A DNA stretch of 64,000 nucleotides, from contig CBDHYJ010000034.1 of the NCBI GenBank assembly GCA_965275905.1, forward strand, positions 7,010 to 71,009. The letters are read 5' to 3'. Shown here piece by piece: positions 8,476-17,279 of this stretch. This DNA comes from CBDAQD01 sp965275905 (lineage in GTDB: Bacteria > Pseudomonadota > Alphaproteobacteria > Rhizobiales > JAJFHC01). A model generated the notes under the pieces. It saw nothing but the letters and a program-made list of their open reading frames with translations, was not told where the DNA came from and did no database searches. The position numbers and the translations under genes were made by a program. Within the stretch, counting starts at the first letter, position 1; each line of letters starts with the position of its first letter.

Positions 8476-9863
8476 GTGGGCTCTCCGAACCGATCGACAA
8501 TCTCGATTACATCCGCCTGCGTATCCCAGCGTTTCAGGCGTTCGAAGGCCTCTGCCTCTTCGCTTGAGATGACGCTTTCCTGGAGACAGGCATTTGATCT
8601 GAATTTGGCCAGAATTCGCTCGGCCGAAAGCGGATTCTGCGGTGCGCCGATAGGGAACACCGCGTCAGAGCGCTCGGTTCGGCCGTCGGAAAACTCGACA
8701 ATCAGCCAGTCCGGGTCGGCCGGGTCATAGTTCAGATCGGGATTCCGGGGCTTGCGGACCTCAAGCTCAACGAGCCTGTTCAGCCGTGCAATCTCGTTGT
8801 CGGTCCAGGCTCGTTCATCAAAGTCCGCGAGTGTGACCCTGCCGCGCTTGAGCGCGAGGGCGATGCAGAATTGAGCGCTGAACAGGGCCTCGGACGTCTT
8901 CGTTGGGATCTGGAACGGCAGAATGGCGGCGTGGAAGTCCGGAAGCGAGCAGCGAATGCCGGATATGGAATTCGCGTCGAAACCATCTCGACCGCGAATG
9001 GCGAGCGCGCAGTCGACCAAGCGGTGCGTATAGCCGCATGACGGGTAGGCCTTGACCAGCAAGCCGTGCTCCGTCAACGCATGAGTCTGTCCCATCCGCG
9101 CCATGGCGGCTTCGAAACGGGCGGTGTCGTCATGCGCCATCAAGGCGGTAATCCCTGATTTGCCGTCCAGCACGTGCGTCTGGCCGGTAAGGCCTTCGGC
9201 AGCGAGCGCGGCAGACACCACACCGGTCTTTGCGGCAAAGCCGGCCTGAAGCGGTTTTGCGTTCGACCCGAACTGACAGGTGTATCCCACCGCCTGGCTG
9301 GCGGCGATTGACAGGGCATTGCCGGTCTGCGCCGCATCAAGGCCCTTTATCCGGGCTACAGACGCTGCTGCGCCGATTGCACCGAGAGTTGCCGTGGAAT
9401 GCCAGCCTGCATCGTAGTGCTCATAGTTCAGGCCTTCGCCAAGCCTGGCGATTACCTCAAAACCGACGATGTATCCCTCCATCAGGGACGAACCGTTCAG
9501 TGCCCGTCCGTCCGCTGCCGCGAGCATTGCGGGAAACAGCACGGCGCTGGGATGTGTATTGCCCGGCGCCTCCCAGTCATCAAAGTCAAAGGCGTGGGCC
9601 GCAGTTGCGTTGACCATTGCGGCCCATGGCGGCGGCAGACGGTGAGCGGTGCCGAACGCCCGGCTGGATCCGTGGCCCCACCCCGAGACAGCTTTCAGGG
9701 TCTGTTGGGCGGTTTCTCTTCCGGCACCGAGCAGAATGCAGCCCAGAGTGTCGATCAGTGCATTTCGAATGACGGTCCGGGTATCCGGTTCGATATCGAC
9801 GGATGCATCCGCAACGTGTCGCGCAAGCCGTGTGACGGCGTTATCGACCCGAATTTCATTCAC
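8472..9863 (-). CDS. MmgE/PrpD family protein
   Basis: A 463-residue protein of the MmgE/PrpD fold, which includes 2-methylcitrate dehydratase, cis-aconitate decarboxylase and many uncharacterised lyases or epimerases. The helical N-terminal domain has the family's HAFDFDD(W) with HPSAVLFPAMLA active-site region at about 90-115 and GLNYEHYDAGWHSTATLGAIG at about 150-170. The C-terminal domain includes HGLLVKAYPSCGYTH. The exact substrate cannot be read from sequence. It overlaps both neighbours by 4 bases (ATGA junctions), so the three products are probably made together. Confidence 0.88.
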   Translation of the reverse strand: MNEIRVDNAVTRLARHVADASVDIEPDTRTVIRNALIDTLGCILLGAGRETAQQTLKAVSGWGHGSSRAFGTAHRLPPPWAAMVNATAAHAFDFDDWEAPGNTHPSAVLFPAMLAAADGRALNGSSLMEGYIVGFEVIARLGEGLNYEHYDAGWHSTATLGAIGAAASVARIKGLDAAQTGNALSIAASQAVGYTCQFGSNAKPLQAGFAAKTGVVSAALAAEGLTGQTHVLDGKSGITALMAHDDTARFEAAMARMGQTHALTEHGLLVKAYPSCGYTHRLVDCALAIRGRDGFDANSISGIRCSLPDFHAAILPFQIPTKTSEALFSAQFCIALALKRGRVTLADFDERAWTDNEIARLNRLVELEVRKPRNPDLNYDPADPDWLIVEFSDGRTERSDAVFPIGAPQNPLSAERILAKFRSNACLQESVISSEEAEAFERLKRWDTQADVIEIVDRFGEPT

Positions 9864-10507
9864 CCCTCGGTGTCCTTCGGTTTGCGGCTCGTGATCAGTT
9901 TCCCCGGGCGGTCGAGCGCGTCCATGTAGTTTGACCCGGTAATTGCTTCGATCGACCAGACGCCGTTTGCCTCGTGTTCTCTGAGCCGTTCCTCGAAGTT
10001 CTCCTCGTCGTAGAAAGCGCCGTTCATGTAGATGATGAGCACGCCACCGGGTTTGACGATCCGGATCAGCTCCGGCACGTGCTGGGCATCGAGATGGCCG
10101 GCGCCCATTGCACCGATGCAGAGCGCCGCGTCGTACGTTCCGTCCTCCGCCGGTATGCGCCCTGTCAGGTCCGCGCGCGTCACGGTGCGGTATACGTTCT
10201 TCGTCCTGGCCTGCTCGAGCATGCCTTCGGAGATGTCGAAGCCGTCGACAGTCTGATATCCCCGGGACCCCAGTTCCTCACCGACGAGGCCCGTGCCGCA
10301 GCCGAGGTCTGCGATCGAGACGGTGTCTCGGTCGACCAGCTGATCAAGTGCATCGACGGCAATGCGAGGCGCGATGTAGCCCCATTCATCCTGCAGATCC
10401 TTGTCGTAGCTGTCGGACCACTGGTCATAGATCGTCTCGGAACGATCGCCGGGTTTGAGTGTGCTGGCGGCTTTCAGGAGTCCGGATTGGGTTTTCTTGT
10501 CTGACAT
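9860..10507 (-). CDS. Class I SAM-dependent methyltransferase
   Basis: A 215-residue methyltransferase with a clear SAM-binding motif I, IADLGCGTGLVGEEL, at about residues 65-79, motif II acidic VDGFDISEGML, and post-motif YDAALCIGAMGAGHL. It resembles the small-molecule methyltransferase group that includes the Williams-Beuren (METTL27-like) proteins: the first 30 residues contain the ETIYDQWSDSYDKDL entry pattern. The acceptor is unknown. It is the first gene of the minus-strand operon with MmgE/PrpD and the MttB homologue, which suggests all three act on one methylated compound. That is inference. Confidence 0.88.
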   Translation of the reverse strand: MSDKKTQSGLLKAASTLKPGDRSETIYDQWSDSYDKDLQDEWGYIAPRIAVDALDQLVDRDTVSIADLGCGTGLVGEELGSRGYQTVDGFDISEGMLEQARTKNVYRTVTRADLTGRIPAEDGTYDAALCIGAMGAGHLDAQHVPELIRIVKPGGVLIIYMNGAFYDEENFEERLREHEANGVWSIEAITGSNYMDALDRPGKLITSRKPKDTEG

Positions 10508-10597
10508 GGGTGGTGACGCTCCGTATGTGTCCCATTCCCTGGGCGGATGCTAGCAACGCATTTTGCGTGAGAAAACAGCGAAAACGCGCATATTCAA

Positions 10598-10614
10598 CAT
10601 TCCCCGTTGGAATG
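10598..10614. promoter_or_regulatory. Palindrome upstream of the methyltransferase operon
   Basis: CATTCC at 10598-10603 and GGAATG at 10609-10614 flank a 5-base spacer, 91 bases upstream of the operon's first start codon (minus strand). Two six-base arms with a short centre fit a dimeric repressor site. No regulator gene adjoins it, and the match could be chance. Confidence 0.3.
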
Positions 10615-10693
10615 ATGTGATCGATATCGGCCTCACGCGCGAACCGACGAGTGCCGTTTCCGCAAGAGTGGCCGGTCTGCACAGGTTATCCGG

Positions 10694-11236
10694 TCAGTTG
10701 CCCTTGGGCTCGGGCTTCCCGCTGAGAAACATTGCGCTGCCGGGATGCACATCGATGATATCGGCCGCGGAGCTCCGGTTCTCCTTCAGCACGGACCCGG
10801 CGTGAAGGGCAGCGGCAACAAGCCAGGCGTGCCGTGCGGGGAACCGTTCGTGTGCGACGAGCACATACTCGTCCAGCAGGGCCAGTTGCAGAATCCCGAT
10901 TGCGCCATAAGGTTTGAATTGGCCGGAGCCCGCGCGCATGTCTTCGGCGTCGGCCCTGCCAAGAACAGCAACATCGAGCTGATCCGTGCCGAGCAGGCTG
11001 GCGAGGCGCCGCGCATCCGGTGCCCGGGCGACCCGGCTGCGCGCCTTCGGCAGGTGTTCGGCCAGGACGCCCGTCAGCGTCTTCGCCAGGTCATAGGTTG
11101 CGGGGTCACGGCGGTGGGCGCCGATCAGAAGATGCTTCTTCCGATAGACGACCCACTGACCGTAAGGCGTATGCGCTTGCGCTGCGGACCAGCCCATGCA
11201 GGACAGGGCCAGTCCGATCACATGGCGACGGTTCAC
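10694..11236 (-). CDS. Small exported protein resembling a short periplasmic binding domain
   Basis: A 180-residue protein with a cleavable-looking signal (MNRRHVIGLALSCMGWSAAQA, the paired basic residues first and AQA before the cut). The mature part has segments reminiscent of NMT1/TAXI-like binding proteins, such as TYDLAKTLTGVLAEHLPKA and the LASLLGTDQLDVAVLGRADA stretch, but it is about half their length. I do not recognise a named family with confidence. Its start overlaps the end of the exported amidase gene by 4 bases, so the two are cotranscribed and both products go to the periplasm. Confidence 0.65.
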   Translation of the reverse strand: MNRRHVIGLALSCMGWSAAQAHTPYGQWVVYRKKHLLIGAHRRDPATYDLAKTLTGVLAEHLPKARSRVARAPDARRLASLLGTDQLDVAVLGRADAEDMRAGSGQFKPYGAIGILQLALLDEYVLVAHERFPARHAWLVAAALHAGSVLKENRSSAADIIDVHPGSAMFLSGKPEPKGN

Positions 11237-12489
11237 TTGTCGAACACGTCCAGGTTCAGCACCGCGGTGACCACATAGTTCGGCACGTCGACCACCTGAC
11301 CCACCCGGAGGTCCACGGCGACGCTTGCCAGGATGTAGGCCTGCTCGGCGCTCAGCCCGTGCTCGCGCTGAATGTAGGCGATCATCTTCTTGAGAGCATC
11401 GCGTGCGGCGAGCGTCAGGTCTTCCGACAGGTTTTCGAGATTCTTGATCTTCTCGCTTTCGAGATACTGCAGCGGCGGCGGGACTTCGCCGGCCTCCTTA
11501 ATCGGCAGGCCGACCGTCTGGTAGAACTTCGAGGGTTCCATGTCCTTGATCTGCGAACCGCCTTCGACTTCCGGCCCCTTGATGACCGCGCCCTGGCCTT
11601 TGCGGATTTCCGTGGTCAGGGTAACGACCGCGCCGGTTTCGATCGCCGTGCCGGAGACTTCGCCGTCACCTTGCGCGAAATGCACGTCACCGACAAACAG
11701 CCCGCAGCCATCGATGAAGCACGGCAGCAGCAGTGTTGTTCCGACTTGCATCTGCTGGACGTCCATGTTGCCGCCGTTCTCGCGCGGCGGGATCGTGCGC
11801 AGGCATTTGTCCTTGTGCGAACCCTCCGGGCCGCAGACGGCGGTCGGGAGCGCTCCCATCGGCTGCGGCGGCAGGGCGACGCCCTTGGCCGCGGCGAGAG
11901 CCGCTTCGCGCGCCAGCCATGCGTCGGTCTCGGCCTCGCCGGGCAGCACGCCCACGGACCCCATGAAGGCCTCGTACGGTACCTTGACGCCGGGCATCTG
12001 GTCGGAGACCGCATGCGTCCGGGAAAGCTTCCAGTTCACAAGGTAGGGCTTGGTGTAGATATCGCGCAGGAATCCGAACCCCGGCACGATGACCGTGTAG
12101 CCGTATTCGTCGGGTGCGATGTCGACAAGCGTAACGGCCAGCACGTCGCCGCGCTCCGCGCCCTCGATGAACACCGGACCCGTCATCGGATGAACGAGAT
12201 TAAGATCGAGGGCGGCCAGGTCGTCGGCGTTCGATCCGAGATTGAGGTCGGAGTCCAGCGCATCTCGCGTGTGGAACACGATCATGTCGCCCGGTTTCGC
12301 CTTGGTCGCGGGCGGGATGGCCGGGTGGAAGCGGTTGAAGCAGTTGGGGTCGTCGACGCAGTGCGCGCCCTTCTTTTCGAGCACCACCTTGGTCTGCCAG
12401 GTCACGTCGGTGGTGTCCGCCAGGGCCACGGGCGAGGCGCCAATCATCACCAACGCCGCCAGATTTGGTAAATATTTCAAAAGCTTCAT
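11233..12489 (-). CDS. Acetamidase/formamidase (FmdA/AmdA) family protein with signal peptide
   Basis: A 418-residue homologue of the acetamidase/formamidase family, enzymes that hydrolyse short-chain amides to the acid and ammonia. Recognisable stretches are KPGDMIVFHTRDALDSD, LNLVHPMTGPVFIEGAERGD, and the Cys/Gly-rich HFAQGDGEVSGTAIETGA. Known enzymes of this family are cytoplasmic. This one starts with a typical signal peptide (MKLLKYLPNLAALVMIGASPVALA, about 24 residues), implying export. Four cysteines in the middle (for example in CGPEGSHKDKC and CFIDGCG) could form disulfides in the periplasm. The small exported protein at 10694-11236 follows with a 4-base overlap. Confidence 0.85.
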   Translation of the reverse strand: MKLLKYLPNLAALVMIGASPVALADTTDVTWQTKVVLEKKGAHCVDDPNCFNRFHPAIPPATKAKPGDMIVFHTRDALDSDLNLGSNADDLAALDLNLVHPMTGPVFIEGAERGDVLAVTLVDIAPDEYGYTVIVPGFGFLRDIYTKPYLVNWKLSRTHAVSDQMPGVKVPYEAFMGSVGVLPGEAETDAWLAREAALAAAKGVALPPQPMGALPTAVCGPEGSHKDKCLRTIPPRENGGNMDVQQMQVGTTLLLPCFIDGCGLFVGDVHFAQGDGEVSGTAIETGAVVTLTTEIRKGQGAVIKGPEVEGGSQIKDMEPSKFYQTVGLPIKEAGEVPPPLQYLESEKIKNLENLSEDLTLAARDALKKMIAYIQREHGLSAEQAYILASVAVDLRVGQVVDVPNYVVTAVLNLDVFDK

Positions 12490-12705
12490 CCCCGGAACTC
12501 CCTTTCGATGATTGGTCCACCCAGACAGTCACCTGTCTCCCCTCGGCAATTCTGGCCGCCAATTCCGATGTCAGCAAGACCCAACGCGACTTTAACCGCA
12601 CATAGGAATTTGTCTCTTGGCCCTGGTTTTGAGCCGCGCCGAAGCCGACGTCCGTTATTTTGGTATTGATTTCGATCTTGTCGGGACAATTTCTGTCGCT
12701 TGAAA

Positions 12706-12735
12706 TTGACACTTCCGCCTCTTTTTCCTTATATC
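12706..12735 (+). promoter_or_regulatory. Sigma-70-type promoter for argD
   Basis: A consensus -35 TTGACA at 12706-12711 and a -10-like TATATC at 12730-12735 are separated by 18 bases. Transcription would begin near 12742 and run through the hairpin at 12759-12779 into argD. It is the only good promoter-like sequence in this divergent region on the plus strand. Confidence 0.6.
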
Positions 12736-12758
12736 TTCGCATTATCAGGACAGTTCGT

Positions 12759-12785
12759 GCCGCCGATCCGCCCGGCGGCTTTTTT
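12759..12785 (+). terminator. Terminator-like hairpin in the argD leader (possible attenuator)
   Basis: GCCGCCG at 12759-12765 pairs with CGGCGGC at 12773-12779 around a 7-base loop and is followed at once by six T residues (12780-12785), the layout of a Rho-independent terminator. It lies downstream of the promoter at 12706-12735 and 39 bases before the argD ATG. All genes on the left run the other way, so no upstream plus-strand gene needs terminating here. It therefore looks like a conditional stop in the argD leader, giving a short transcript of about 45 bases when it forms. Confidence 0.65.
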
Positions 12786-12824
12786 GCTTGGACACATGGT
12801 CCGATACAGTCATGGAGTTGGACA

Positions 12825-14027
12825 ATGATTACGCCGGTATTGCCTACCTACGCGCGCAATGATGTCGCCTTTGAAAAGGGCGAGGGTGCCTACCTGATTG
12901 CGACCACCGGCGAGCGATATCTCGATTTCGGTTCCGGCATTGCGGTCAATGCGCTCGGCCATGCGCACCCGCATCTCGTGGAAGCCCTGACGGAGCAGGC
13001 CGGACGCCTGTGGCACACCTCGAATCTCTATCAGATTCCGGGCCAGGAGCGGCTTGCGGAACGTCTCGTGGAGGCGACCTTCGCGGATACCGTGTTCTTC
13101 ACCAATTCAGGCGTCGAGGCGATCGAATGCTCGATCAAGATGGCGCGCAAATACCACGCCGCGAAGGGCAATCCCGACCGCTATGTGCTGATCACGTTTG
13201 AAGGCGCCTTCCACGGCCGCTCGCTGGCCGGAATCGCCGCCGGTGGCCAGGAGAAATACCTCGAAGGATTCGGCCCCCGCACGCCCGGATTCGTTCAGGT
13301 TCCGCTCGGCGACATAGAGGCGGTCAAGGCTGCCATCGATGAGAATACGGCCGGCATACTGATCGAGCCGATACAGGGCGAAGGCGGTATCAACGTCGCC
13401 GGAAACGAGTTCCTGCGCGCCTTGCGGGAGTTGTGCGACGAGCACGGCCTGCTGGTGGTGCTTGATGAAATCCAGTGCGGCATGGGCCGGACCGGCAAGC
13501 TGTTTGCGCACGAGTGGGCCGGCATCACGCCCGACATTATGGCGGTGGCCAAGGCCATCGGCGGCGGGTTTCCGCTCGGTGCCTGCCTTGCCACGGAGGA
13601 CGCCGCAAGCGGCATGACCGCCGGAACGCACGGCACCACGTTCGGCGGCAATCCGCTAGCCATGGCGGTCGGCAACGCGGTCCTGGACGTCGTCCTAGAA
13701 GACGGGTTTGTCGATCGCGTACGCGAAAACGGCATTCGGCTGTCGCAGAAGCTTGCGATGATCGCGGACGAACACAGTGACATTATCGAGGACGTTCGCG
13801 GTGTCGGGCTCATGCTTGGCCTGAAAGCGAAAGTGGCGAATACGGATCTGGCGGCGGCGCTCATGGAACAGAAGATGCTTGCCGTCGGTGCCGGCGACAA
13901 TGTTGTCCGTATTCTGCCGCCGCTGATCTCGGGCGCTGAAGAAATCGATGCCGCGGTCGAAAAGATCGAGGCCGCCTGCAGGGCGCTGGAAAGCGCCCGG
14001 GAAAAGTCGGCGGAGCCCGTGTCGTGA
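12825..14027 (+). CDS. argD: Acetylornithine aminotransferase ArgD
   Basis: PLP-dependent class III aminotransferase that converts N-acetylglutamate semialdehyde to N-acetylornithine in arginine synthesis. The 400-residue protein shows the PLP-phosphate loop TNSGVEAIE near 93-101, Asp214 in VVLDEIQ, the GMGRTG motif, and the Schiff-base Lys243 in AVAKAIGGGFPLGA. The frame extends upstream to 12660, but ATG 12825 (MITPVLPTYAR) fits the family and has GGAG upstream; the longer version would include the leader hairpin. It overlaps argF by 4 bases. Confidence 0.95.
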   Translation: MITPVLPTYARNDVAFEKGEGAYLIATTGERYLDFGSGIAVNALGHAHPHLVEALTEQAGRLWHTSNLYQIPGQERLAERLVEATFADTVFFTNSGVEAIECSIKMARKYHAAKGNPDRYVLITFEGAFHGRSLAGIAAGGQEKYLEGFGPRTPGFVQVPLGDIEAVKAAIDENTAGILIEPIQGEGGINVAGNEFLRALRELCDEHGLLVVLDEIQCGMGRTGKLFAHEWAGITPDIMAVAKAIGGGFPLGACLATEDAASGMTAGTHGTTFGGNPLAMAVGNAVLDVVLEDGFVDRVRENGIRLSQKLAMIADEHSDIIEDVRGVGLMLGLKAKVANTDLAAALMEQKMLAVGAGDNVVRILPPLISGAEEIDAAVEKIEAACRALESAREKSAEPVS

Positions 14028-14959
14028 CAGAGGCCCGGCCGAGACACTTTCTCGACCTGTCGGATCTGGACGCATCTTCGCTGCGTTCAGTCCTGGAGTC
14101 GGCTTCGGACATGAAGACCGCGCGCGCCGGCCGCAACCGCGGAGAGGCCGACGATGGCCGCCTGCTGGACGGCAAGCTGCTTGCCATGATTTTCGAACAG
14201 CCGTCGACGCGCACCCGTGTGTCGTTTGATGTCGCCATGCGGCAACTGGGCGGAGAGACCATCCTTCTGAGCGGTTCCGACATGCAGCTTGGCAGGGGCG
14301 AGACGGTCGCCGATACGGCGCGGGTCCTGTCCCGCTATGTCGACGCGATCATGATCCGCGCGTCTACGCACGAGAACCTTCTGGAACTCGCCGAGCACGC
14401 AACGGTGCCGGTGATTAACGGGCTGACGGATCGCTCCCATCCCTGTCAGATCATGGCTGACGTGATGACGTTCGAGGAACACAAGGGGCCGATCAAGGGA
14501 CGTGTCGTTGCATGGGTGGGCGATGGCAACAATGTCGCCAACTCCTGGGTTCATGCCACGAGCCGGTTCGGCTTTCAGCTTCGCGTGGCCTGCCCGGAGG
14601 AACTTGATCTCGATCCGGCGGTCGTCGATTGGGCACGGGGTGAAAAGGCGGATGTGTCGATCACCCGGGAACCGGAGGAAGCCGTCGCGGACGCCGACTG
14701 CGTGATCGCGGACACGTGGGTGTCCATGAGCGACGAAAACGCGGGCACTCGGCATAACCTGCTCAAGCCTTATCAGGTCAACCGCGCGCTTATGGACAAA
14801 GCGGCAGACGACGCAATATTTATGCACTGTCTTCCCGCTCACCGCGAAGAGGAGGTCACCGCGGAGGTGATCGACGGTCCGCAATCGGTCGTCTTCGACG
14901 AGGCGGAAAACCGATTGCACGCCCAGAAGGGCGTGCTTGCCTGGTGCCTTGGCGCGTGA
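14024..14959 (+). CDS. argF: Ornithine carbamoyltransferase ArgF
   Basis: Makes citrulline from ornithine and carbamoyl phosphate. In 311 residues it carries the carbamoyl-phosphate motif STRTR (in FEQPSTRTRVSF), the HPCQ motif in DRSHPCQIMAD and the ornithine-loop HCLPAHR near the C-terminus, which separates it from aspartate carbamoyltransferase. It starts with a GTG inside the last codons of argD (GTGA overlap), so it is translationally coupled to it. Order argD-argF-hslO is a common alphaproteobacterial cluster. Confidence 0.96.
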   Translation: MTEARPRHFLDLSDLDASSLRSVLESASDMKTARAGRNRGEADDGRLLDGKLLAMIFEQPSTRTRVSFDVAMRQLGGETILLSGSDMQLGRGETVADTARVLSRYVDAIMIRASTHENLLELAEHATVPVINGLTDRSHPCQIMADVMTFEEHKGPIKGRVVAWVGDGNNVANSWVHATSRFGFQLRVACPEELDLDPAVVDWARGEKADVSITREPEEAVADADCVIADTWVSMSDENAGTRHNLLKPYQVNRALMDKAADDAIFMHCLPAHREEEVTAEVIDGPQSVVFDEAENRLHAQKGVLAWCLGA

Positions 14960-15101
14960 CCGCCGCCGTACCGTATTGATGTAATCCGGATCGTTTGCAG
15001 GCGGATTCGCCGGGGACGAACCTGCCGGCACGCTATAGGCATGAACGGCTTTTAAAGCGGGTACGGCGCGATTTTGCCGATACCGGAATGAAGAGGCATT
15101 T

Positions 15102-16100
15102 GTGACACCATCAGAAGTATATGTGCCTGTCGGCGAACTGGAGACCCCGGAAGACGACCGGGTCCTGCCGTTTCAGATCGAGGCGCTCGGCGTACGCGGC
15201 CGGATCGTCAGGCTGGGCGACGTCGCAACCGATATCCTGTCCCGTCATGACTATCCGGAGTCCGTCGCCAGACTGCTCGGCGAGGCGCTTGCGCTGACGG
15301 CCATGCTCGGTGCTGCCCTGAAATTCGAGGGCCGGTTCACGTTACAGACAAAAAGCGACGGTCCCGTCGACATGATGGTCGTCGATTTCCAGACACCGGG
15401 CGGCATGAGGGCGTACGCGCACTACGATCCCGAAAAGGTCGAGGAACTGGAACGTGACATGATGCCGGGCGCCGGCCTGTTGCTCGGCAAGGGGCATCTG
15501 GCGATGACGGTCGATCAGGGTGCTGCCGTGGACCGGTATCAGGGCATCGTCGCGCTGGACGGAAGCTCTCTGAGCGAGGTTGCGCATGTCTATTTTCGCC
15601 AGTCGGAGCAGATACCGACCGCCGTGCGGCTGGCGGTGGCGCCGGTGTTCAATCAGGGCGACGGCGGTGAGCGGTCTGCCTGGCGGGTCGGCGGACTGAT
15701 CGTTCAGCATCTGCCGAAGGACGGTGGTGCGAGAATGCCGGACTTCCCGGCGGGAGACGTGCCGGAAGGTATTGAATTGCCGGAGGACACGACGGAGGAC
15801 GACCGCTGGACCCGCGCGCGCATCCTTATGAACACGGTCGAGGACCACGAACTGCTCGATGCCGACCTTGCTGCCGAGCGCCTGCTCTATCGCCTCTATC
15901 ATGAGGATGGAGTGCGCGTATTCCAGAGCCAGCCTATCAAGCGCGATTGTCGGTGTTCGCGAGAGCGCATCGAGACCATGCTGAAGCAGTTTTCCCAGGA
16001 TGACCGGGACTACATGGTCAAGGACGGTCGCATTGTCGTGACCTGCGAGTTCTGCAATCTCGATTACGACTTTGATCCCGAACAGTTCCGCGAGGCGTGA
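15102..16100 (+). CDS. hslO: Redox-regulated chaperone Hsp33
   Basis: Hsp33 is a cytoplasmic holdase switched on by oxidation. The C-terminal zinc site is intact: Cys283-x-Cys285 (CRC) and Cys315-x-x-Cys318 (CEFC), the four residues that release zinc and form disulfides under oxidative stress. The N-terminal domain shows the EALALTAMLGAALKFEGRFTLQTK region. At 332 residues it is slightly longer than E. coli Hsp33, with an insertion rich in acidic residues before the linker. It starts with GTG at 15102, 142 bases after argF, and is convergent with argE. Confidence 0.94.
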   Translation: MTPSEVYVPVGELETPEDDRVLPFQIEALGVRGRIVRLGDVATDILSRHDYPESVARLLGEALALTAMLGAALKFEGRFTLQTKSDGPVDMMVVDFQTPGGMRAYAHYDPEKVEELERDMMPGAGLLLGKGHLAMTVDQGAAVDRYQGIVALDGSSLSEVAHVYFRQSEQIPTAVRLAVAPVFNQGDGGERSAWRVGGLIVQHLPKDGGARMPDFPAGDVPEGIELPEDTTEDDRWTRARILMNTVEDHELLDADLAAERLLYRLYHEDGVRVFQSQPIKRDCRCSRERIETMLKQFSQDDRDYMVKDGRIVVTCEFCNLDYDFDPEQFREA

Positions 16101-16118
16101 AGGACCTCCGGTCTGTGG

Positions 16119-17279
16119 TCAGCGCAGGTGATCGATGAGCCGGTGCATGAAGGCGGTGCATTCGTCGAGTTGGGCAATCGATACGAACTCGTCCGGCTTG
16201 TGCGCCTGCGCGATGTCACCGGGCCCGCAGATCACGGTCGGAATGTCCGCGTCCTCGAAATAGCCCGCCTCGGTGCCATAGGAGACCGTAAGGGTTTCAT
16301 TCTGTCTGGCCAGTGCCAGGACGAGAGATTCCGCGGGCGAACCCTCTGCGCCCGCAAAGGCGGCGATGTCGTTGAACATGGTTGTGACGATGCCGGTTTC
16401 GGGCGCTATGGCACGCATCTTCGGCAGCAGTTGCTCCTGGGCAAACCGGTCGACCCGGTCGGGGATCTCGTTTATGTCGATCCCCGGCAGACCTCTGAAC
16501 TCCCAGTGGATACGGCAGGTCTTGGGCACGATGTTGAGTGCAGTGCCGCCCTCGATCGTGCCGACATGCACGGTGGTGTAGGGCGGCGTGAAACGGCCCG
16601 ACGGATCTCCGCGCTCGCGCATCTCATCCGCGATCCGCTCGATCTCGCCGATCAGTTCAGCGCCGATCATGATCGCATTGACGCCGTCCTGCGTGGCGCT
16701 GGAATGGACTTCATGACCGGTGATCTCGGTGAGGAAGGAATATCCGCTCTTGTGGGCGTTGACGACGCGCATGCTGGTCGGCTCGCCGACGATCGCGATC
16801 CGCGGCCGGGGCAATTCGTCGACGACGTGGGCGACAAGGTCACGGACGCCGAGGCAGCCGACCTCCTCGTCGTAGGAAAGAGCGAAGTGAACCGGAGTTG
16901 TCAGCGGCTGCGCGAGAAACTCGGGAACCATGGCGAGCGCTGTCGCCACAAACCCTTTCATGTCGCATGTGCCGCGCCCGTAGAGCAGCCCGTCACGCTC
17001 CGTCAGAGCGAATGGGTCGGTGGACCAGTTCTGCCCGGTAACGGGAACGACGTCGGTGTGTCCCGACAGCACGACCCCGCCGATGTCGTCTGGCCCGATC
17101 GTCGCATAGAGGTTCGCCTTCGTGCCGTCGTCGTTCATGACGGTCGCAGACGTGACACCGTGCCCGTCCAGGTAATCCCTGACGAAGTCGATGAGCGGCA
17201 GATTGGACAGGTGGCTGGTCGTGTCGAAAGCGACGAGCGCTTCGAGCATCTCGCGGGGCGTATACGTTTTTCCGGGCAT
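16119..17279 (-). CDS. argE: Acetylornithine deacetylase ArgE
   Basis: M20 metallopeptidase-family enzyme that removes the acetyl group from N-acetylornithine to give ornithine. The 386-residue protein shows GHTDVVPV, the metal-bridging GRGTCDMKGF, catalytic EE in SYDEEVGCLG, and the late GTEAGYF motif. The start at 17279 (MPGKTYTPREML) is preferred over upstream ATG codons in the same frame. It is convergent with the arg cluster, whose argD and argF act in the same pathway. A close paralogue with another N-acyl substrate cannot be excluded. Confidence 0.9.
   Translation of the reverse strand: MPGKTYTPREMLEALVAFDTTSHLSNLPLIDFVRDYLDGHGVTSATVMNDDGTKANLYATIGPDDIGGVVLSGHTDVVPVTGQNWSTDPFALTERDGLLYGRGTCDMKGFVATALAMVPEFLAQPLTTPVHFALSYDEEVGCLGVRDLVAHVVDELPRPRIAIVGEPTSMRVVNAHKSGYSFLTEITGHEVHSSATQDGVNAIMIGAELIGEIERIADEMRERGDPSGRFTPPYTTVHVGTIEGGTALNIVPKTCRIHWEFRGLPGIDINEIPDRVDRFAQEQLLPKMRAIAPETGIVTTMFNDIAAFAGAEGSPAESLVLALARQNETLTVSYGTEAGYFEDADIPTVICGPGDIAQAHKPDEFVSIAQLDECTAFMHRLIDHLR

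Noticed and set aside
12200..12742. A 180-codon minus-strand frame whose first 80 residues look protein-like
   Set aside because: It runs out of frame through the exported amidase gene, covers the argD promoter, and its later part is a shadow. The first part matched no family I know.
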